From assembly GCA_019308985.1 (NCBI GenBank), contig JAFDHB010000001.1, forward strand, positions 28,175 through 92,174: DNA of 64,000 nucleotides, written 5' to 3'. Below the pieces are notes generated by a model. The model was not told the DNA's origin and searched no databases. It was given only the letters and a program-made list of their open reading frames with translations. The position numbers were made by a program, and so were the translations under genes. Positions 59,184-64,000 of this stretch are shown here, piece after piece; the stretch's first letter is position 1, and each line of letters starts with the position of its first letter. The stretch is from Deltaproteobacteria bacterium. GTDB lineage: Bacteria; Desulfobacterota; DSM-4660; Desulfatiglandales; HGW-15.

Positions 59184-60119
59184 ATGAGAGGAAAAGACAC
59201 CTTTGGAAAGGCAATGGAAAAGGTCCATGAAATGTCAGCCAATAACCATGACGAGACGATCCCGGTTGTGGATATGGCCTTTGACAGCCTGGATGCCATG
59301 AAGATCGCGGGAGAGGAAGTGAAAGCCCTCCCCTCTGCCCAGCGCCTCCTTGCCAATCGGTTGAGGGTCCCCTACTCTTACCTGAGCCGCTGTCCGGCGG
59401 AACTCCAGGCAGAAAATCTCAATTACTGGATTGGACAGGAGGCAAGAAAAAGGGATACTCTCTTTTGCCGATTTAATGGCGACGGGCTCAGAGCAGTCTT
59501 CACGGACAGGTACAAGGTTATTGATCACACTGAGATCCTCTCAAAGATGCTTGAATATGGATTCAAGCCGGAGACCGAGGTCCATTACTCCCTGGACAGT
59601 AACCTGATGGTTCTCAAGGTGCCTGACTATACGAGACAGTTTAGGCTGGACAGGGAGGAGATTGTGCCTGGCATCAGTATTGCCAACTCCGAGGTGGGTA
59701 TTGTGGCTTTCAGCATCGAGGCGTATTTTTACCGGCTGGTCTGCTCAAACGGCCTGGTTACCAGGACGGAGGTCACATCGAGGTTCAAGCACATATCCAG
59801 GAAGGCACTCGATGAATTTCCTGAGATATTGAGGCAGGTGGTCTATGAGAGCGAAGGCAGTCAACGGAGGTTCCAGGGCTCCCTGCAATCTCAGGTGGAT
59901 GATCCACTATCAAGCATCGGCTCATTTGCACGGCAGTTCAACCTGACCAAGAAGGAGACCGAGGCTGTCCAATCGGCCTGGGAAATAGAACAGGGCTTTA
60001 CCCTTTTCCATGTCATCAATGCCTTTACCCGAGGCGCACAGGATGGCTCTATCAGCGCAGAGGAGAGCTATAGGCTGGAACGGGTGGCGGGGATGATACT
60101 GGCTATGGTAAGGGGATGA
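59184..60119 (+). CDS. DUF932-domain protein (phage/plasmid type)
   Basis: 311 residues; GGAGGGG upstream. DUF932 features: RLRVPYSYLSRCPAELQAEN, RAVFTDRYKVIDHTEIL, GISIANSEVG and CSNGLV. The family is common on phages and plasmids and its function is unknown. No membrane segment. Followed by a terminator at 60146. Confidence 0.8.
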   Translation: MRGKDTFGKAMEKVHEMSANNHDETIPVVDMAFDSLDAMKIAGEEVKALPSAQRLLANRLRVPYSYLSRCPAELQAENLNYWIGQEARKRDTLFCRFNGDGLRAVFTDRYKVIDHTEILSKMLEYGFKPETEVHYSLDSNLMVLKVPDYTRQFRLDREEIVPGISIANSEVGIVAFSIEAYFYRLVCSNGLVTRTEVTSRFKHISRKALDEFPEILRQVVYESEGSQRRFQGSLQSQVDDPLSSIGSFARQFNLTKKETEAVQSAWEIEQGFTLFHVINAFTRGAQDGSISAEESYRLERVAGMILAMVRG

Positions 60120-60145
60120 TTCTTAATCCAAAAGAGCAAAAATAT

Positions 60146-60173
60146 AGAGCCTCAGAAAAAAAAGAGGCTCTTT
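60146..60173 (+). terminator. terminator of the DUF932 gene
   Basis: AGAGCCTC (60146-60153) and GAGGCTCT (60164-60171), A-rich loop, then TTT. Confidence 0.8.
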
Positions 60174-60237
60174 TAAATGAGCTAGGGTAAAAGAAGGATG
60201 ATGCTATTCTGAGCTTTAAAAAACTAACGGCATTGTT

Positions 60238-60298
60238 AACGATAAAGATTGTAAACGGAGTGAAGCTTGGCTTCATTCCCGTTACAATTTTTATCGTT
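60238..60298. repeat. long imperfect hairpin
   Basis: 61 bp: AACGATAAA...TTGTAAACGGA at the left and TCCCGTTACAA...TTTATCGTT at the right, with TGAAGC/GCTTCA at the tip. About 25 pairs with a few mismatches, T-run on the plus side. Between the DUF932 gene and purB, 104 bases after the purB stop; perhaps a terminator or a small mobile remnant. Confidence 0.5.
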
Positions 60299-60401
60299 TT
60301 TGAATGCGCTCCGAAAAATTCATATATAAATAAATTCACTTAAGTGCTCTTTTTCTGGGGATTCTAATGAAGCTTCAGGGTTTTCTCAGACTCCTGGTAC
60401 T

Positions 60402-61904
60402 CTAAAATCCTATAGCACTACTTTCTGAATAAGCACGGCCTTCCTGCTTTCCTTCCTCATAGCGCGAACTCTTAGTTTCCGCTATCAAAGCCTCCTTTAT
60501 TGAATCGCATACCATTTCCCAAAAATCGCAAGTCGCGGTCGTTCTCTGTTTAGTAGCACCTGTATACTTATACGGTTGCTCTAGGATAAGGCGTTGTTCA
60601 GGAGAAAGGTTCTTTAAATAAGACCTAATGTCTTCTTTTTTCCAAATCAATTCTGCTAATGAAGTTTTAGTTGCTCGTGCTTCAGCAATTAACTCTTGGG
60701 TGGCCTTATGGCCATCAGGATGGCCATTAAGGCTTAAGACAATATATAGTGGTTCAGCAAGAATTTCTTCACAGTTTGTGCTCTTAAGATTACGCTGCAT
60801 TGCTTCGACGTCGACATGAAGTCGTTTGAGGGCTGCAGTCAATCGATGCACAGAGTAAATAAACCCGGTGAAGAGTTCGGATACAAATCTCCCTGATGCA
60901 GAGTTTGTAAGATCTCGTTGATGCTCTGAAATTTGATCCATATAAACGGTCATCATACGAGGCATAAACGCTTTCCACATGCTTTTTACAAACTCGAAAT
61001 TCTTAGGGTTAAGTTTGTGTGGCATAGTTGAAGACCCAACTTGCTCTTTGCTATAGATTTCTTGGGTCTCAGCAATTTCACTTCGATGTAAGTGTCTAAT
61101 GTCATCTGCGAGATTGGCAATCACTGAGAAAGTAGAAACTACAGAATGCACCAAGTCTGTAATATATTCGGGATGTACGATTTGCGTCGAAATTTGCGTG
61201 TCGGTCGGTTTCAACCCCAGTTTACTTAAAATCTCCATTTCGAAAATTTCTGGATCATTGGGATGAATTAAGGATAGCGCATTATAGCCTCCTACTGCTC
61301 CTGAAAACTTCCCTCGCAAATTCTTCCGGGCTTTATCAATGCTTTCAAGTCTATTCCCCAATCTGGCGACGTAATTAGCCATTGCAAACCCAAATGTAAT
61401 AGGCTCCGCATGTTTTCCATGTGTTCTACCGATCTGAATTGAATCCGCGTGCTTCCTTGCTAAACTAATCAGGACTTTTTCTAAAGAGATTAGATCTGGA
61501 AGCAAAATGTCTCTCGTCAGTTCTTTGAATCGAAGAGTAGTGGCAGTATCCGTGACATCATTTGATGTGGCAAAGAGATGGACAAATGGACGGGACTCTT
61601 CACTTATCCTGTTCCTAATACAATTTACAAAGGCGCGAACGATATGTCCAATCCTCTCCTCTTCCTGATACACTTCCTTAGCAGTTATCTTCTGGCAGGC
61701 TTCTTTGATTTCTTTGATTAAAGTGGGCGGGGCTTTTCCCCATTCTACCAAAACTTCAGCAAGAGCAATTTCTATTTGCCCTTGATATCTTATGTAAGCT
61801 TCCTCGGAAACGTATGGTTTCAACCTCTCAAAAAACTGAGAATCAGCTCCATAATACCGAGAGTCAATTGGGCATGCCATATCGAATGAGTTTAATTGTG
61901 TCAA
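60402..61904 (-). CDS. purB: adenylosuccinate lyase
   Basis: 500 residues if started at TTG 61904, which has GGAGG 7 bases upstream; ATG 61934 adds ten residues. Fumarase/aspartase-superfamily signature GSSTMPHKLNPKN with the catalytic Ser loop, catalytic His in GRTHGKHAEP, and SAISPIDxRY-like start ACPIDSRYYG. Converts SAICAR to AICAR and adenylosuccinate to AMP. Isolated from other purine genes and embedded in mobile DNA. Follows the small gene at 61939. Confidence 0.88.
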   Translation of the reverse strand: MTQLNSFDMACPIDSRYYGADSQFFERLKPYVSEEAYIRYQGQIEIALAEVLVEWGKAPPTLIKEIKEACQKITAKEVYQEEERIGHIVRAFVNCIRNRISEESRPFVHLFATSNDVTDTATTLRFKELTRDILLPDLISLEKVLISLARKHADSIQIGRTHGKHAEPITFGFAMANYVARLGNRLESIDKARKNLRGKFSGAVGGYNALSLIHPNDPEIFEMEILSKLGLKPTDTQISTQIVHPEYITDLVHSVVSTFSVIANLADDIRHLHRSEIAETQEIYSKEQVGSSTMPHKLNPKNFEFVKSMWKAFMPRMMTVYMDQISEHQRDLTNSASGRFVSELFTGFIYSVHRLTAALKRLHVDVEAMQRNLKSTNCEEILAEPLYIVLSLNGHPDGHKATQELIAEARATKTSLAELIWKKEDIRSYLKNLSPEQRLILEQPYKYTGATKQRTTATCDFWEMVCDSIKEALIAETKSSRYEEGKQEGRAYSESSAIGF

Positions 61905-61938
61905 GGCTGTTCCTCCTTCTTGTTTTGATTTCATATTA

Positions 61939-62181
61939 TCAGCCGTTATTGTTAACTACAACCTCTAATCCTGTTCGTTTGAGAATCTGGTGGGCTTGGT
62001 GACTATTGAAGTCGGCTCGGCTTAATCCCGTTACCACAGAAATAACTTGTTTGCAAGGGTAAAGCGTATCATTGATTTTAACCGCATGTTTCCGAAGCAC
62101 CTCGGGTTCTATTCCGTACATCGCTTCTGACACAGATTCCTTAGAAAAATTGAATTTCTTGCCTGCAAGGGTAAATTCCAT
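61939..62181 (-). CDS. hypothetical small protein upstream of purB
   Basis: 80 residues. Pattern VKINDTLYPCKQVISVVTGLSRADFNSHQAHQ then RTGLEV, a small domain seen in many uncharacterised bacterial proteins and probably a DNA- or ligand-binding fold. The stop is 4 bases from an in-frame purB ATG, so they form an operon. Confidence 0.6.
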   Translation of the reverse strand: MEFTLAGKKFNFSKESVSEAMYGIEPEVLRKHAVKINDTLYPCKQVISVVTGLSRADFNSHQAHQILKRTGLEVVVNNNG

Positions 62182-62690
62182 AATTATTATTTCCCTTCTT
62201 ATCCTTCTTATTTTTATCCTTATTATTACACCCTAATCTACCATTTTGTCAAGGCAAAAGTGGAGAAATTTCTGCTACACTTCTAAAATCTAGTGATTCC
62301 CACGAAGATATTTCAAATTTTTAAGATAATAAAAGCTTCTATTATCGGATACTACATAACCCTTTTGATCCATATAAATTCGAATAATAGATTTAAATAG
62401 CTGTTACGTGAAGACCGTTTTTTGACAAATCGTTTTGGGGAATTGAGGAACCTGGAAAATGAACCACCTTGCTGGATAAACCAATCATGTCGGTAATTTC
62501 TTCTAAGTGCTTCGGATATGTACATTTTTAATTATACAATGGAGATCAAAATGCTACAATATTAGTTATCCACAGGCTATAGAATACATCGGCAAATCAT
62601 CGATCTCCGCAGTCTCCTGAGCCGCCAGTTTATTTTTTTCGCATTTTCCGCTAAATATCCTCTGGAAATTAATTCCCGAGATCTGACGAA
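62182..62690. other. intergenic region with a DnaA box
   Basis: AT-rich 509-bp spacer between the divergent purB operon and the recombinase fragment. A perfect DnaA box TTATCCACA lies at 62566-62574; similar boxes are at 20767-20775 and 43747-43755. No gene or RNA seen. Confidence 0.4.
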
Positions 62691-63188
62691 ATGATAAACT
62701 CTTCAAAACAAGTCGGTATCTGGATTAGGGTCTCTACCGATGGCCAGGCCAAAGGAGAAAGCCCTGAGCATCACGAGAAAAGGGCCAGCTTCTATGCCCA
62801 GTCAAAAGGCTGGGACATCAAAGAAGTGTATCACCCTGAGCCGGTCTCGGGAAAATCCGTTTTGGGCCGCCCTGAGACCAAAAGGATGCTTGAAGATATA
62901 AAGACCGGACACATAACAGGCCTGATCTTCTCGAAACTGGCCAGGCTGGCTCGAAATACCAGAGAACTCCTGGAAATCTCAGAAATTTTCCGGGAAAATA
63001 ACGGTGACCTCATATCCCTTCAGGAAGCGATTGATACTTCCACTCCTTCCGGCAGACTTTTCTTCACCATGATCGCGGCCATGGCCCAGTGGGAAAGAGA
63101 GGAAATCGCCGAAAGGGTGGCTGCCTCGGTCCCGATTAGGGCAAAACTGGGGAAACCTTTGGGAGGTCAGGCATCATTTAGCCATTAA
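62691..63188 (+). CDS. serine recombinase, truncated to the resolvase domain
   Basis: 165 residues. Resolvase domain with catalytic Ser in [43 protein letters not shown] and the long E helix [16 protein letters not shown]. It ends right where the DNA-binding recombinase domain should begin ([10 protein letters not shown]), with no trace of the rest, so it is a 3'-truncated large serine recombinase. It lies 137 bases from the attachment scar, the expected place for an integrase. Confidence 0.8.
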   Translation: MINSSKQVGIWIRVSTDGQAKGESPEHHEKRASFYAQSKGWDIKEVYHPEPVSGKSVLGRPETKRMLEDIKTGHITGLIFSKLARLARNTRELLEISEIFRENNGDLISLQEAIDTSTPSGRLFFTMIAAMAQWEREEIAERVAASVPIRAKLGKPLGGQASFSH

Positions 63189-63324
63189 AGGCAAGATATG
63201 AAGATTGGCTGGAGAGCCGCGTTTACTCAAGTAAGCAAAATTATCAGAATTGGATTAGAATGACTTTAACTCTTGTCAAATCTTTGTCAACCATTCTGTA
63301 ACCTATTGAGATTATTAATAGTCA

Positions 63325-63352
63325 CGAGGTTCGACTCCCGGCGCCTCCACCA
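63325..63352 (+). other. attachment-site scar: 3' end of a tmRNA (ssrA) or tRNA-Leu gene
   Basis: GGTTCGACTCCCGG is a T-loop with the 3' T-stem, followed by CGCCTCC (acceptor 3' strand), discriminator A and CCA. Upstream the pairing 5' T-stem is wrong (CGAGG instead of CCGGG) and no 5' part of the RNA exists within the preceding 300 bases. This is the duplicated 3' fragment left by integration into such a gene. GGAGGCG or GGGGGCG would be the 5' acceptor; tmRNA is favoured, tRNA-Leu possible. Confidence 0.7.
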
Positions 63353-63372
63353 TAGAAATTAAGACGAAGCGG

Positions 63373-63410
63373 TCCGATTGCCGCACGCGGCATGTCGGAA
63401 GGTTCTTTTT
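63373..63410 (+). terminator. terminator following the RNA-gene 3' fragment
   Basis: TCCGA-tt-GCCGC / GCGGC-at-g-TCGGA stem with five T at 63406-63410. Its position about 20 bases after the CCA suggests the original terminator of the RNA gene, i.e. host chromosome begins here. Confidence 0.65.
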
Positions 63411-63466
63411 ATACAGGGGGTTATGGCGTTTCCTGTCGTCTCCAGCTTGCCTTGCTATGATCCCGT

Positions 63467-63646
63467 TTACGGGAAATCTGGGTAAATTTCCTTCCTTTTT
63501 CCGTCTCCTTTCTCCGTATTCTCAACTTTCACTTTCGGACCTCGTCCGGTTCGAGACACCTTTTCCTGCAACCTTTGCTCTGCAAGTTCCTCTGCAAACC
63601 GATCGACAACCTTGGCGATGCTGTCAAAGAATTTGTTGATGTCCAT
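63467..63646 (-). CDS. hypothetical small protein
   Basis: 59 residues from ATG 63646 (GGGG 7 bases upstream). N-terminal amphipathic helix (MDINKFFDSIAKVVDRFAEE), basic C-terminus. Not recognised. First gene of the presumed host side; sequence here looks richer in GC than to the left. Confidence 0.45.
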   Translation of the reverse strand: MDINKFFDSIAKVVDRFAEELAEQRLQEKVSRTGRGPKVKVENTEKGDGKRKEIYPDFP

Positions 63647-63958
63647 GGACAACCCCCATGATTATTCATTCTCTGTCCCATACCTACCGGAGAGACGGAG
63701 AAAGTGTCGGTGGCAATTTGTGTTCGAAGCCATTTCTCCGGTTTGGTCCTTGTTGAGAGTTACTTGCCGGAGGCGTGGATGATCTGCCGGAACTCTTGGA
63801 GGATTTTTCTTGCACGTGACATTGCACCTGTTATATTATTCCCGCTGTAATTGTTGAACAGGCTGGCACCCTATGGTCACTTGGCCGATAGGGGAAACCC
63901 TTTCCAGCCTTCAAAGCAGCCAACAGCCTCAAAAACCACGACAATAAGGATCCGAAAA

Positions 63959-64000
63959 TGGCCGACAACTCACCGACGTTCCCGGAACTGGTCAAGGAAG
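63959..64000 (+). CDS. possible start of a gene cut by the right edge
   Basis: ATG at 63959 with AAGGA upstream and an open frame (MADNSPTFPELVKE) to the window end. Only 14 codons are visible. The stretch 63653-63958 shows no other gene. Confidence 0.3.

Noticed and set aside
60402..61904. PurZ-type enzyme of the 2-aminoadenine phage pathway
   Set aside because: The sequence is a lyase of the PurB type (GSSTMPHKLNPKN), not an adenylosuccinate synthetase-like PurZ.

Overview
The window looks like DNA from a Gram-negative bacterium, most like Desulfobacterota/deltaproteobacteria or a neighbouring phylum. Reasons: an LpxL-type acyltransferase, lipoproteins with lipoboxes, an IHF/HU protein, sigma-54-like promoter elements, PAS and FHA-GAF signalling proteins, and a His-Xaa-Ser (Hxs) peptide-maturation cluster. 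Placement is by gene flavour only; there is no rRNA or ribosomal protein gene to fix it. Almost everything left of about 63.35 kb reads as accessory DNA: recombinases, an IS, plasmid/phage-like genes, defence candidates, toxin-antitoxin genes and several broken genes. At 63325-63352 lies the bare 3' end of a tmRNA (or tRNA-Leu) gene with no 5' part, followed by a terminator. This is the typical right-hand attachment scar of an integrated island, so the island probably fills the window and continues past its left edge.

Layout. 0-2 kb: a sigma factor with a zinc-finger anti-sigma. 2.3-11.9 kb: an acyltransferase, a PAS-LuxR regulator, three FHA-GAF paralogues around a broken response regulator and a ferritin-like protein, a cold-shock protein and small unknowns. 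12.7-18.8 kb: DUF4236 protein, secreted SNase, secreted double OB-fold protein, HxsD, HxsB and HxsC in a row, with the substrate-like protein HxsA (eight His-Xaa-Ser triplets) convergent. 19-22.5 kb: a minus-strand replication-like module (XRE, a 55-residue protein, a winged-helix Rep-like protein with an origin-like AT-rich core, a catalytically dead RuvC-like protein and an intact RuvC-like protein). 23.2-27.6 kb: papain-like protease, small membrane protein, secreted DNA/RNA endonuclease, metallophosphoesterase, calcium-repeat protein. 28-36 kb: membrane coiled-coil protein, truncated methyltransferase, TrmB-like regulator, a frameshifted gene and a TrlF-type PHP-ATPase. 36.7-43.2 kb: IS630 element, large serine recombinase, lipoproteins, alpha/beta hydrolase, compact tyrosine recombinase. 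44-47.7 kb: an unusual cassette of two related P-loop/deoxyribosyltransferase-like proteins, each next to a small thioredoxin-fold-like protein. 48-55.4 kb: RecB-type nuclease, VirD4/TraG-like ATPase, a Shedu-like nuclease pair, an AbiGi-like gene between direct repeats, and IHF. 56-63.2 kb: MenA/UbiA prenyltransferase with a CPBP protease, VapBC, DUF932 protein, adenylosuccinate lyase and a truncated serine recombinase.

Two signals stand out. First, the Hxs cluster is coupled to a secreted nuclease and an OB-fold protein. Second, a structured 40-bp repeat (outer TGCACAA...TTGTGCAT) occurs four times (2311, 3567, 10639, 22615). Each copy sits 76-185 bp upstream of a sigma-54 -24/-12-like element (clear in three cases) that faces a gene, which suggests an enhancer-driven regulon. 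Several genes are interrupted by one-base changes in or beside short homopolymers, which could be real decay or assembly error.
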